Shown piece by piece: positions 29,246 through 41,089 of a stretch of DNA of 64,000 bases (the first letter of the stretch is position 1; each line of letters starts with the position of its first letter). The notes below the pieces were generated by a model. It had not been told where the DNA came from. It worked only from the letters and a program-made list of their open reading frames with translations, and searched no databases. Position numbers and translations under genes: made by a program. Source of the DNA: Flaccisagitta enflata. Its lineage: Eukaryota; Chaetognatha; Sagittoidea; Aphragmophora. The stretch spans positions 59,024,001 through 59,088,000 of the forward strand of contig OZ231127.1 in the NCBI GenBank assembly GCA_965153355.1, in the 5' to 3' direction.

Positions 29246-29839
29246 TTTGGATGACTAGTAATGGTATCTATTTAAACGACGGCAATGACGGATGTCAAGG
29301 CAACGTAAGGAATCAGAAGAAATGACATGAAAATTTTTGCATTTTGTAAATTTCAAACTTGTTTTTAACCGTATGTTACTATTGATGCTGAATGGAATTT
29401 TCGTATCGGGAGATAAGGAAGAATTATTTAGACGTAGGATAAATCTGATGATGAATACCAACCAAGAGCTTCTACGAGTTTTTTCTCCGTGACGCCGCAG
29501 CCCCAAAAAGTCGCCACATCGCCGTCTTCAAAATCCGGCGCGTCACCCCAATCCGGCGTCATGACGTCATTGATGCCAATGAGCGCCGCGTCGCCTAAGT
29601 GGATGGGGGCGCCATGGGCTGAATCTAAAGGCGCCGTGATGGCGAAAGCGGTCGCGAGCAGAGAACCCGGAATCGGACGCATGGAAACCACCATCGGAAT
29701 AGAAGACGGCAAAGAAGAGACGCATTGGATTTTTGTCTGATGGTTGGGTAAAAAATAACGTTTTGTAAAAATTTGATCAATTCGGCCAGTCGGGACATAG
29801 TAAAAACGGCAGACGACAAAAACAAATGGTTGAAAATAG

Positions 29840-29870
29840 AAACAACAACGACGACAACAACAATAACAAA

Positions 29871-29901
<31 letters not shown>

Positions 29902-29909
29902 GTAACTAT

Positions 29910-29972
<63 letters not shown>

Positions 29973-30070
29973 AGAAAAAATCAGCAACAACAAAAACAAA
30001 AACAAAAACAACAAACAACAACAACAACAACAACAAAAACAACAACATCAACAACAACTACAAAAATAAC
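29840..30070. repeat. (AAC)n at the exon 3 donor of copy B
   Basis: AAC triplets with interruptions. On the transcribed strand this is a (GTT)n tract starting within about 30 nt of the exon 3 donor CAG|GTGGTT. Confidence 0.9.
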
Positions 30071-30492
30071 AGCAATTCAACAACAGCAACAACAACCACC
30101 TGATACATGGCGGTATCCTTCTTCCTTTGGATATTTCTGATCGGAACTCCACCTCTAATCAATGCGGACTCGAAAGAATAACTGCACCCGACGTAGAAAG
30201 TCACAAAATTGGTGAAGTCAACATCAAGTAGATCGTCAACATCTTCCGGGGTCAGTTTGCCGTCGACGTAAACCGCGTAGGATGTCATGTCGCGCCTGCC
30301 AAACAGGCACAGATACAAAGATATCATTCACCAGTTAGGGGTCACATCCGTTTCTTTCTTGCTGACAACTCGCTGTTGTGCGCTGTCTGATTATGAATCT
30401 GGCTGGTTGTCTATCTCTATATTCTATCTGCTCTGATAGTTTCTATCTGTCTGTCTCTCTCTTTCCCTCTCACTGTCTCTCTCTCCCTCTTT

Positions 30493-30722
30493 TTGGGCAG
30501 CGGCGCCAAAGGGCCGATGTCCTGTAGGACACAGGGGAGAATTTCCAGACGTCCATACGTCCGTACATCTGTTCGTCCCTCCCCCCCCCAAAGCAACAAG
30601 CCTCAAATTCCATTGAATAACAACAGAAGCAAACAATCTAAACTTCCCATTGAATAACATGGAAAATTACAAAAAAATTACTGTTTCTAATGAATATCAA
30701 CTTAGAAAATTGATAAAAATTG
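30493..30722 (+). mobile_element. T element, left half only
   Basis: Begins TTTTTGGGCAGCGGCGCC as in copy D at 42870, keeps part of the CATTGAATAACATGG repeat interior, and then stops. Its right end and the following exon 2 are gone. Confidence 0.75.
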
Positions 30723-30723
30723 A

Positions 30724-32135
30724 AACAAGGCCAACACCTTTAAGTCGCGTGCGAGATGATGGTAACTGAATTGACCTGACTCCTTATTGTATCACTTTAT
30801 TGACTTAATTCAGACTTAAACCAGACTTAAACCAGACTTAAACCAGACTTAAACCAGACTTAAACCAGACTTAAACCAGACTTAAACCAGACTTAAACCA
30901 GACTTATACTTAACTTAAACCAGACTTAAACAAGACTCAAACCAGACTCAAACCAGACTCAAACCAGACTCAAACCAGACTCAAACCAGACTCAAGCCAG
31001 ACTCAAGCCAGACTCAAGCCAGACTCAAGCCAGACTCAAGCCAGACTCAAGCCAGACTCAAAGCAGACTCAAGCCAGACTCAAGCCGGACTCAAGCCAGA
31101 CTCAAGCCAGACTCAAACTAGACTCAAACTAGACTCAAACTAGACTCAAACTAGACCCTAACTAGACTCAAACCAGACTAGACTTAAACCAGACCTAAAC
31201 CAGACTTAAACCAGACATAAACCAGACTAAAACCAGACTTAAACCAGACTTAAACTAGATCCTAACCAAACTTAAACCAGACCTTAACCAAACTGAAATC
31301 AATGGAATGACTTATAGTGACTCAGAATGACTTTTAGTGACTCAGAATGACAAAGAATGACTTAAAATGACTAAAAATGACTTAAAATGATTTAAAATGA
31401 CTTAAAATGATGTAAAATGACAAAAAATGACAAAAACTGCAATCACAAAAAATGACCTAAATTGACTAAGAATGACAAAAAGTAATAAAAAAATAGTATA
31501 AAGTTTGGTCCACAGACCGACGGATGGACGGACGGACGGACAGACAGACAAAGCGACTAAAAATTGCTACTTATTTAATGTAAGATCTGGCATCGGCTTA
31601 TAGTGACTCAGAATGACTTATAAGTGACTCAGAATGACTACAAAGTGACTCAGAATGACTAAGAATGACTTAACTCTTAAGCCAAACTTATATTAAGACT
31701 AAAACCAGACTAAACCAGACATAAACCAGACCAGAATCGAATATAAGCCAGACTTAAACCTGACTTAAACCAGACTTAAACCAGACTTAAACCAATTTTA
31801 AATCAATCTTAAACCAGATGTAAACTTCAGACTCAAACCAGACTTAAAATGACTTTAGAATTACTTAGAATGACTTGAAATGAATTGAGATGACTTGAAA
31901 TAACATTAAATGGTGTAAAATGACAAAAACTTCAAAAGTCAAAAAATGACTTTGAGTGACTAAAGATAACACGAATGACTTAAGGTGACTGAGGATGACT
32001 TAGAATGACTTTGAATAACTCAAAATGACTTAAAATGACATAAAACAACAAAATCTTCAAAAAAATTAAAATGACTTAAAGTGACTTAGAATGACTTGGA
32101 ATGACTTAGAAGGACTTAGAATGACTTAGAATGTA
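30724..32135. repeat. CAGACTTAAAC minisatellite block replacing exon 2 of copy B
   Basis: An 11-bp unit CAGACTTAAAC, drifting to CAGACTCAAGC, fills about 30785-31300. Units like TGACTCAGAATGACTTA fill 31320-31500 and 31590-32130. A dual-hairpin head fragment (GACCGACGGATGGACGG) lies at about 31508-31565. The right junction sits inside a dual-hairpin tail (ATGTATCCGGCCTTGTTTT at about 32131). Confidence 0.85.
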
Positions 32136-32556
32136 TCCGGCCTTGTTTTAATTTTTTTCAAACTATCAAGTGATATCTCAACTGTTTCATTTTTTTGTAT
32201 TGATACCTGCACCCCTCCCCTGCAACGATTAAACTACATATTATTCACCCACTTTTTTATACTGTAATGTGAATAAAAGCAATTACATAGTGAGTCGGAC
32301 ACAGTATTGAGTCGGACACAGAATGGGGCCTGCTTAGATATCGCTGTTTCAGTTGATTTCACGTAATCCAATACTTCGCGTCACCAACAAACCTTCCAAC
32401 CGACAGACACACTCTTTCATAGTCGCTTACCGCGTGACTAAAATGAGATAAAAACTCTCTTAGAGGAGTAATTATGAGTTTTTTCAATTGATGTTGTAGT
32501 TTTGATTTTCCTCTTCTATTTTCGAGTGACAGCTTTACGCAACCCTAACGTTGAAA

Positions 32557-32752
32557 ACAAGGCCGCATACACGGCAAGACAGTCGCGGACGGTTGGGCAG
32601 GGGCCGTAAGGCAAAAAACCGCTAGAAATTCAGAAATATTTGTTACCGACGTACCGACGTACTGATGTACCGACGTACCGACGTACCGACATACCGACGT
32701 ACCGACCGACACGGCAAGGTGTAGAGTCGCGTGACCGCGATTAAAAAAAGAA
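32557..32752 (-). mobile_element. Dual-hairpin element beside the exon 1 donor of copy B
   Basis: Tail AACAAGGCCGCATACACGGC; a core made of TACCGACG units instead of CGGT; head AATCGCGGTCACGCGACT. It ends about 11 nt from the exon 1 donor. Equivalent copies lie at 38155-38350 and 44953-45149. Confidence 0.7.
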
Positions 32753-33111
32753 ATAAATCCACTCTACCTGGTGCCAATCCTGAGGTTGATGTTGCCGTTA
32801 TTGTCCCATCTCTCATTCTGCGACAAACCTCGGCAGCCGTTGCCATCATTTCAAAATTTACTGCTTGGCGTTACAAAGATTTTATGAAAGTATTTTGTAA
32901 CTGTAAGGCGAATAAAGTTTTGACTTGAAAAACAACTTTGTCTTTGGCTGGTCTTTAGAAAATTCGCTTTGCAGTGAGCAGATAATCACCGATTCATTCT
33001 GTCATAGCCTAACAGAAAACTAGACTGAAAAAATTCAGTGATCAGAGGCCGCGTATTGGAAACCAAGTATTTCTGTATCTTCAAACCCGTTTCAAAACCG
33101 GTATCTTATTT

Positions 33112-33392
33112 GAACAAGGCCGGATACACAGCCAATGAGTAGTCGCTTTCGGGTGGACTGGTGTAGTAATGCTAGTGGGCAGGTGCAGTAATGCAAATGA
33201 GCAGGGACAGCGATACAAGTGAGCTGGGGCAGCTATACAATAGGGCAGGGGCAGTATGTGGGTGGGTGGGGCTAAGAAATCGCTATCCCAGCCAATTTCC
33301 CGTCATCCAAATCTTCGCGTTACGGACCTTTGGACCAACCAACCCTCGGACACGCCCTCTTGTAGAGTCGCTTAGCAAGCGACCAAAAAAGC
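33112..33392 (-). mobile_element. Dual-hairpin element upstream of copy B exon 1
   Basis: Head GGTCGCTTGCTAAGCGACT, tail GGCTGTGTATCCGGCC, and four GGGCAGG(G)GCAGTAATG-type units between. It is about 260 bp upstream of the ATG, so within or near the promoter. Duplicates: 38715-38990 and 45512-45790. Confidence 0.7.
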
Positions 33393-33527
33393 GCAAGGAA
33401 AAACAAACAAACAATAAAACAGAGGAATGAATGAACGAATTCATTTTTCCAACTGAGTCGTTATCTAATCTGGCTAATCAGTTGGTAGTCCCAAGAACTA
33501 CTGCTCTACAGGGGGGGTACGCAGGGT

Positions 33528-33622
33528 ACCTAAACTGCCGGAAGAATTGGTTCCTCCCCTGATTCACATAGAACCATATTTAGCTAAAAAGAATCTATAG
33601 TAAAATCAATTCTTCCGGCCAT
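33528..33622. repeat. Short hairpin repeat
   Basis: CTGCCGGAAGAATTG pairs with CAATTCTTCCGGCC about 65 bp away. Same sequence at 45925-46019. Downstream open frames on the minus strand (46054-46296 and its relative near 33.7-33.9 kb) are not recognised. Confidence 0.6.
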
Positions 33623-34065
33623 AGAAGTTGGAAAAAAATGAGGTCGAACAGGTCAACTAGGAAAAAAAAAATTTATCAGCAATCATCATAACTTCCATCA
33701 ACCAAGCATTTTGTTGTACAAGAAACCTGATGCACTGAATGGTCAATTGACACTTCTCTGCTTTTTTCATAGCACTATGACTCACAACCATCGCGAACCA
33801 CTTGTAATCAAAATCTAGAAACTGACCAAAGAATTTTCTGGTAGATATTTTTTAGATCCATAAATTGAAAACTGGCAAAAATCTCAATTACTCGGTAAAA
33901 AATGATGAGTACCTTAAAACAACTGAGTCGTTATCTAATCTGGCTAATCAGTTGGCAGTCCTGAGAACTACTGCTCTATATATAATACGGTCTACTTTAC
34001 TTTTACGAGCCGTCCCGTACCTTGACTTATGATTTTTAGCGGTTGATCAATCTGAAGCGCGTGAT

Positions 34066-34237
34066 ACAGTAGGACCCCGCCTCATCGGTCCGTTAGGACT
34101 GAAGATTTTTTCACCTTTATTCAGGGTAACCTTTAAAGAGAGGTGAAATCATTAAAAACTACCATTTAGGGCCTTAAAAGGTTGACCTTTATTGATGGAC
34201 AACCTTTAGCATGAGCTATTGTACGGTTCCACTGTAG
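34066..34237. mobile_element. pogo/Tigger-like MITE
   Basis: Starts TA|CAGTAGGACCCCGCC and ends GGTTCCACTG|TA, with a CCTTTAAAG...GGTTGACC interior. About 170 bp, no coding capacity. The TIR resembles the CAGTGGAACC ends of pogo-type elements. Confidence 0.65.
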
Positions 34238-35397
34238 TTTACAGGTCAGCGATACCCGTTGCCCTCCTTTGAGTGATTGTGAATTGGAGTGAGGAAGCAG
34301 GGCAGCGGCCCCAAAGGGAATGAAGTTGTGTTGGGCTCAGGGGGACTTTAGTTGGTCCTTTGCCTGAAGAAGTGGATGAGATGCTATAAGGGGCTGACTG
34401 AAGGTAGTCAAGAGCCTAAATTGAGGTACAAGAAGGCTGATGTAAGGCCTGAGAATGTGTCGGAGCTTGAGAGAGAGGCTGACTCTGGAAGCAGAGAGCT
34501 GGATTAGGCTTGAGGTCAGGGCAGAGCAATAAATTGAGGCTTAGATAGATAGCTTATTTGAGGCCTGAGAGGCCTAATTAGAGGCCTGGGAGGCCAGGTT
34601 TGAGGCCTGAGAATTTGGATTTGAGGCCTGAGAAGCCTAATTTGAGGCCTGAGAGGCCGGGTTTGAGTCCTGAGAGGTTGAATTTGAAGCCTAAGAAGCT
34701 GGATTTGAGGCCTGAGGGGCCTGATTTGAGGTCTCAGAGGCCAGATTTGAGGTCTTAGAGGACAGCTTTGACGTCTCAGAGGCCAGATTTGAGGCCGGAA
34801 AAGAGACTGATGAGGAAATGAGGGGGACAAAGTGGACGGAAACGAACAAATGAGCGGACAAATGAAAATCCCCCTGTGTTCTACAGACCTCCAAGAGCCT
34901 AAACTGAGGTCTAAGAAGGCTGATGTAAAGCCTGACTGAAAATGTCAGTCCCAGCTTGGAGAGGGCTGACTTGAGGCTTGAGAGAGCTGGATTGAGGCTT
35001 GAAAGGTCAGAGGACTGAGAGCAATAAATTGAGGCTTAGATAGCTGATTTGAGGCCTGAGAGGTCTAATTTGAGGCCTGAGAGGCCAGGTTTGAGGCCTG
35101 AGAATTTGGATTTGAGGCCTAGAAGTCTGGTGGAGCCTAGAGGTTGGATTTGAGGCCTGAGGCCGGATTTGAAAGCCTGAGAGGCTGGATTTGAGGCCTG
35201 AGCTGTATTTGAGCCAGAGGCCAGATTTGAGGTCTCAGGGTGCAGATTGAGGTCTCAGAGGAGCCAGATTTGAGGCTTGGAAAAGGGTCTGATGGGGGCA
35301 GGGGGACAAACGGATGGACACTGCAGCAGACAAAAAGGGCGAATGAAAGTCCCCCTGTGTTCTACACAGGACTTCGTCCCCTTCGGAACCGCTGCCA
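34238..35397 (-). mobile_element. T element, long copy with GAGGCCTGA minisatellite
   Basis: Outer arm with GGTCAGCGATACCCGTTGCC, left terminus GCAGGGCAGCGGCCCC, right terminus GGAACCGCTGCC. The interior has dozens of 21-bp units of the type GAGGCCTGAGAGGCCAGATT and an internal copy of the terminal CCCCCTGTGTTCTACAG motif near 34870. The Arg/Pro/Gln-rich frames are artefacts of the repeat. It is more degraded than its duplicate at 46640. Confidence 0.75.
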
Positions 35398-35403
35398 GAA
35401 AAG

Positions 35404-35472
35404 GGCTTAGGTTGGGAATAGGTTTCGGGATAGGGTTGGGACTTAGGTTGGGGTTAGGGCTAGGGGTGGGTT
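35404..35472 (+). repeat. Degenerate telomere-like G-rich repeat after copy C
   Basis: Same block as at 26824, with GGGATAGGGTTGGG and GGGTTAGGGCTAGGGG. It directly follows the T element here. Confidence 0.7.
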
Positions 35473-36189
35473 GGTCTTGAGCGGAATTTTCGGGAAAAAC
35501 AATAGGAAAGTGTATGGTACTTTATTTACATAACCCTAAGACGTTTACGGTACCAACCCAAGCGTACAGGAACAAAGAAACTGTGGCACAAGATGCAACT
35601 TATATTCATACCATGTGCAGCTCCAACAGGCATCGGTGGAGTAAAAGCCAGACAAATAGACAGGCAGACAGAGAGACAGACGGACTGGCCCACCTTCAAG
35701 CTGAATGATATCAAGTCTCCTGCATTACTTTTTTCATCATTGAACGTAATTGTTCAACCTTTCTAAAAACACGGAAAGTATTCAGGTGTCCCATTTCATT
35801 TCCACGTGAAATGTTTCTTGCATTTTTCTCTTGGACTTGTTTGCACATATCGGAATCGATATTGTTGAACTGTGATGGGGAAATAAGAATGCATCCTTAG
35901 ATACGTGTGTGAGAGATTATGCGCGTCTGTGCTTGGTGAGTTTGATGAACAAACGTCCGTATCAGCGAGTTGGCGTTGCTCTATGCGTCTATCCGTCCGT
36001 TGGTCTGTATTCTTGTCATTGATAGCCCCATTTTCCACAACGCTTCACATTACCTTTTCCTCCGCCAAGAAATCATCCACATTGATAATCCGTTTGTGTC
36101 CGATTCCTCTTCTTTTGTATCTCTCGTGAAATGAATCCAATTGTAAGCAGTGTGTGAGTTTCAGTTACGTATTGCTTCCCTACATTTAT

Positions 36190-36545
36190 TGACCTACATT
36201 GTGTCGACATTTCTTGTCCCCGACATTGTGTCCCTATTGTGTCACGTCGTATGTCCCGACATTATTATCAACATTGTGTCCCGACATTGTGTCCCTACAT
36301 TGTGTCCCTACATTGTGTCCCTACATTGTGTCCCTACATTGTGTCCCTACATTGTGTCCCTACATCGTGTCCTGGCATTGTGTCCCTACATTGTGTCCCG
36401 ACATTGTGTCCCGACATTGTGTCCCTACATTGTGTCCCTATATTGTGTCCCGACATTGTGTCCCGACATTGTGTCCCAACATTGTGTCCCGACATTGTGT
36501 CCCAGCAGTGTATCCCAATATTGTGTCCCGACATTGTGTCTAGCC
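36190..36545. repeat. 13-bp satellite CATTGTGTCCCTA
   Basis: About 26 units of CATTGTGTCCC(TA/GA). Since 3 does not divide 13, all three frames give the same CVPTLCPYIVSLH repeat, which is not a gene. Confidence 0.95.
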
Positions 36546-36623
36546 AGTATTGTCTGACATTACTTTTAACTTATTGTGTCACTTAATTATCAAGTCTATT
36601 TCTGACTTATAGGTGTTGGCCTT

Positions 36624-36626
<3 letters not shown>

Positions 36627-36690
<64 letters not shown>
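36627..36690. repeat. (TC)n at the exon 2 donor of copy C
   Basis: On the transcribed strand the exon 2 donor AG|GTCAGA runs straight into (GA)n. Confidence 0.95.
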
Positions 36691-36693
<3 letters not shown>

Positions 36694-37568
36694 CTAATAT
36701 CCGAGTCCGTGGCCAAAGGGGGCGCTGCCGCTTCCCCCGGTTTGCTCCTGTAAATGACCGGTAGAGGTCCTCGATTGTTGGCGCAAATTTTCTCGGCCTC
36801 ATCGGCGAATTCCGCCGGAACAATGAAAACATTCGCTTGCATTTGACCTGAGAATTGAAAATACCTCTTACTTTAGTTTGACTTGAATAGTGCATGTCAA
36901 GGGACCAATAAATCTTATCTGTTATAAGCAGGCGTGTATAAAATCAAAGGGGTTGGAGATGGGGAAAAAATCAAAAGCTAAAAAAAGAAGAAAAAGGAAA
37001 ATCTTTGAAGATTTAACACTTTTGGTAGTTCGAAATAGTAGTCTCTGAGGCAGAGGCCATATTTGACGTCACCAGACCAATTTGGCAGGAGCAGTGAGTT
37101 AAAAGAAATAAAATCATAAAAAAAAGTAAAGTGTGACCAACAAACCAACAGACCGACCGACTGACCGACGGAAAAAGCGGGTTGTAGAGTCGCATGCACG
37201 CGACTAAAAACTCGATAAAATGAGTGGAAATGAATGTTATTGAAATAGATCCCCCTCAGGGAAATATGGCCAGGAGAGGCACGCAGGCTAAGATCAGCAA
37301 GTTATTTCAATTATCAAAATACATTAAAACATAAAAAAAAATTTTCTATCAAATTTTCATTTATATTTTATGATTCAATATTTTTTCATTTTTAGATTTT
37401 TTTAATCTTTTAGAATTTTTCATATTTAGAAATTTTTTCTTTCTTTTTTAGTATATTTTTTCTTTATCTAATGAATTTTTTTTCTATGTTATAAAACTTG
37501 TGTTTTATTCTTATCTTAGCAAATTTTTTTTCAATAATTCATTTTACAAACTGTTTTTTCTTTTTTTT

Positions 37569-37748
37569 AGTCGCGGACGAGCGACTTTATAGGCTTTGTC
37601 CATCCGTCCGTCCGTCGGTCCGTTGGTCCGTCGGTCCGTCGGTCCGTTGGTCCGTCGGTGAGCACGAGTCGAAATGTGGGAAAAAGCACATTTCCGCCCC
37701 TGCCCACCCGTCCGCGACTGGTATTAGCTGTGTATCCGGCCTTGTTTT
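37569..37748 (+). mobile_element. Dual-hairpin short element, full length
   Basis: Head AGTCGCGGACGAGCGACT, core of GTCCGTCGGTCCGTTG units, CGCCCCTGCCCACCCGTC block, tail GGCTGTGTATCCGGCC and TTGTTTT. Duplicate at 44357-44543. Another head (minus strand) lies at about 37130-37206. Confidence 0.75.
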
Positions 37749-39205
37749 AATTTTTTTCAAACTATCAAGTGATATCTCAACTGTTTCATTTTTTTGTATT
37801 GTACCTGCACCCCTCCCCTCCAACGATTAAACTACATATTATTCACCCACTTTTTTATACTGTAATGTGAATAAAAGCAATTACATAGTGAGTCGGACAC
37901 AGTATTGAGTCGGACACAGAATGGGGCCTGCTTAGATATCGCTGTTTCAGTTGATTTCACGTAATCCAATACTTTGCGTCACCAACAAACCTTCCAACCG
38001 ACGGACACACTCTTTCATAGTCGCTTACCGCGTGACTAAAATGAGATAAAAACTCTCTTAGAGGAGTAATTATGAGTTTTTTCAATTGATGTTGTAGTTT
38101 TGATTTTCCTCTTCTATTTTCGAGTGACAGCTCTACGCAACCCTAACGTTGAAAACAAGGCCGCATACACGGCAAGACAGTCGCGGACGGTTGGGCAGGG
38201 GCCGTAAGGCAAAAAACCGCTAGAAATTCAGAAATATTTGTTACCGACGTACCGACGTACTGATGTACCGACGTACCGACGTACCGACATACCGACGTAC
38301 CGACCGACACGGCAAGGTGTAGAGTCGCGTGACCGCGATTAAAAAAAGAAATAAATCCACTCTACCTGGTGCCAATCCTGAGGTTGATGTTGCCGTTATT
38401 GTCCCATCTCTCATTCTGCGACGAACCTCGGCAGCCGTTGCCATCATTTCAAAATTTACTGCTTGGCGTTACAAAGATTTTATGAAAGTATTTTGTAACT
38501 GTAAGGCGAATAAAGTTTTGACTTGAAAAACAACTTTGTCTTTGGCTGGTCTTTAGAAAATTCGCTTTGCAGTGAGCAGATAATCACCGATTCATTCTGT
38601 CATAGCCTAACAGAAAACTAGACTGAAAAAATTCAGTGATCAGAGGCCGCATATTGGAAACCAAGTATTTCTGTATCTTCAAACCCGTTTCAAAACCGGT
38701 ATCTTATTCGAACAAGGCCGGATACACAGCCAATGAGTAGTCGCTTTCGGGTGGACTGGTGTAGTAATGCTAGTGGGCAGGTGCAGTAATGCAAATGAGC
38801 AGGGACAGCGATACAAATGAGCTGGGGCAGCTATACAATAGGGCAGGGGCAGTATGTGGGTGGGTGGGGCTAAGAAATCGCTATCCCAGCCAATTTCCCG
38901 TCATCCAAATCTTCGCGTTACGGACCTTTGGACCAACCAACCCTCGGACACGCCCTCTTGTAGAGTCGCTTAGCAAGCGACCAAAAAAGCGCAAGGAAAA
39001 ACAAACAAACAATAAAACAGAGGAATGAATGAACGAATTCATTTTTCCAACTGAGTCGTTATCTAATCTGGCTAATCAGTTGGCAGTCCTGAGAACTACT
39101 GCTCTATATATACTACGGTCTACTTTACTTTTACGAGCCGTCCCGTACCTTGGCTTATGATTTTTAGCGGTTGATCAATCTGAAGCGCGTGATAGTTAAA
39201 AAGGG

Positions 39206-39272
39206 CTTCGGTTGGGAATAGGTTTCGGGATAGGGTTGGGAATTAGGTTGGGGTTAGGGCTAGGGGTGGGTT
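39206..39272 (+). repeat. Degenerate telomere-like G-rich repeat after copy D
   Basis: Duplicate of the block at 26824. Confidence 0.7.
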
Positions 39273-39403
39273 GGGCTCGAGCGGAATTTTCGGGGAAAAC
39301 GATAGAAAAGTTTACGGTATTTTATGTACATAATAGCCCTAAGACGGTTACGGTACTAACCCAAGTGTACAGGAGCAAAGAAACTGTTGCTCAAGATGCA
39401 AGT

Positions 39404-39409
39404 TTTATT
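39404..39409 (-). promoter_or_regulatory. Candidate poly(A) signal of copy D
   Basis: AATAAA on the minus strand about 120 nt past the TAG stop. Copy B has the same signal; copies C and E read AATATA at this place. Confidence 0.5.
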
Positions 39410-41089
39410 CATACCGTGTGCAGCACCAACATGCATCGGTGGAGTCACAGCCAGACAAATAGAGTCAGAGAGGCAGACAGAGAGACAGACGGACTGACCC
39501 ACCTTCAAGCTGAATGATATCAAGTCTACTGCATTACTTGTTTCACCATTGAACGTAATTGTTCAACCTTTCTAAAAACACGGAAAGTATTCAGATGTCC
39601 CATTTCATTTCCACGTGAAATGTTTCTTGCATTTTTCTCTTGGACTTGTTTGCACATATCGCAATTGATATTGTTGAACTGTCATGGGGGAAAACAGAAT
39701 GCATCCTTAAATACGTGTGTGAGAGATTATGCGCGTCTGTATGTGGTGAGTTTGATGAACAAACGTCCGTATTAGTGAGCGAGTTGGCGTTGCTCTGTGT
39801 GTCTGTCCATCCGTTGGTCTGTATTCTTGTCATTGATAGCCCCATTTTCAACAACGCTTCACATTACCTTTTCCTCCGCCAAGAAATCATCCACGTTGAC
39901 AATCCGTTTGTGTCCGATTCCTCTTCTTTTGTATCTCTCGTGAAATGAATCCAATTGTAAGGCGATCAAACAAAAGCACAAACTCAGCAAATCTTCACAT
40001 TCTAAAACGCTATCTGCCGCATTTGAGGGTTTTTCTTCTCCTTCCTTCGCTGCCGATTTGTTACCGTCAGAAACAAACAGGCTAACCGGCAACCGAGTGG
40101 ATGGACTGCATTGATTATGAATTGACACAGAAAAAAGATAAGACATATACATGTACATGTGGCCTTATATGATAAGCTGAGCTGCCTTTCTGCTTCTGCT
40201 GAATGTAATGCGAGTCCACATCATGTCTCCAAAACCTTTGGATTCATTCTCTTTCACCTGGTTTTCTCTGAGTCATGAGGCCCACAGTTGGGTTCTCCGT
40301 CATTTGTGCTTGGAGGTTGCGCAATTTGGAGAAGTTCGCCGAGTGTTTTGTTGTTGTAAGTGATGCTTGTTTTGCCAAGAGAGTGAAGCACATCTATCAA
40401 GCACTGCAATTGCTTGGAACCCGAATCAATCTCCATAACTAAACGAAAGTTTTCATCGCATTCAGAAAATAAATCTTAAGACTCACTTATATTAGTTATA
40501 TGATTGTAAATTTCAAACACTGACTTCATGAAAACAGTTACCTTCGCTTGCTGTTATGTGCACAGAGGACGCATGTGACAAAAGCAACGCCAAGCGTGTG
40601 AATCTGTCATTTTCAACTTCGTCGTCGCTTTCAGTTACGCCGCAGTGATTTCAGTTTTGGCTGATGTTGTCATTCTGGACTTCCCCCTCCTGCCCAATCC
40701 ATACATACAATGATGGTTCATCATAATATTCTACTCGTTATACATTCAGACTGCAATTTTATGTAAATTACAGATAAACATGAGAAAAAAGTAAATCTAA
40801 GTCCACAAATTCACCAGGCGCGTTTCGTCGGCGTCATTGCCAATTGTTCTTCCGCATATCCTGAGACTCTTAATGAGATTCGGAGTTTTGACGTCTAAGA
40901 CGCTGTAAAACTGCGGCCGATTTGAGAGCGAAAGTGTCACCGGAAGCACGATCGGCTGCTGTCTGGATGGCAGATGCTGATCCGGAGTCGGCACGTCACA
41001 CAGGAACAGAAATCCCTCGTGACGAGGATGAGCGAAGGCCAAAGGAGCCGCTGTGATTTACAAATGAGTGAAGTGGCATTATTATTCTT

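Larger units (their letters stand above)
27142..32849 (-). pseudogene. DGLUCY: DGLUCY-type copy B, exon 2 missing
   Basis: Exons present: 1 at 32768-32849, 3 at 30100-30295, 4 at 29463-29736, 5 at 28421-28656, 6 at 28148-28295, 7 at 27864-28044, 8 at 27474-27711, 9 at 27142-27294. Each has the same length as its copy D counterpart, is open, and keeps its splice sites. Exon 2 (the QMQANVF exon) is absent; a T-element half and minisatellite DNA occupy its place. Joining exon 1 directly to exon 3 would shift the frame (phase 1 against phase 2). A shorter product from a downstream start is conceivable. A candidate AATAAA on the minus strand lies at 27020-27025. The block 26.5-30.7 kb is nearly identical to 38.9-43.0 kb. 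Confidence 0.85.
35711..38447 (-). pseudogene. DGLUCY: DGLUCY-type copy C, chimeric remnant
   Basis: Present: exon 1 (38366-38447), exon 2 (36694-36847), the 3' part of exon 8 (36054-36147) and exon 9 (35711-35869). Exons 3-7 and the start of exon 8 are missing; a 13-bp satellite fills the gap. Exon 9 ends two codons later than in B and D (GAG ACT TGA instead of TAG), exactly as in copy E, while exons 1-2 and their surroundings match copy D. So the remnant joins an E-type 3' end to a D-type 5' end. Confidence 0.85.

Noticed and set aside
29489-29740. Plus-strand frame of about 83 codons opposite exon 4 (also at 41867, 54106, 19461)
   Set aside because: Antisense shadow of the conserved, GC-rich DUF1445 exon; the minus strand carries the family motifs.
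30724-32135. CRISPR-like array in the CAGACTTAAAC region
   Set aside because: Units are 11 bp in direct contact with no spacers; it is a minisatellite in eukaryotic DNA.
34516-34894. Arg-Pro-Gln-Leu repeat protein, also at 46919-47745
   Set aside because: Translation of the T element's internal 21-bp minisatellite; length divisible by three keeps the frame open.
36150-36586. CVPTLCPYIVSLH repeat protein
   Set aside because: The 13-bp satellite gives the same repeat in all three frames, which is expected from a non-coding array.
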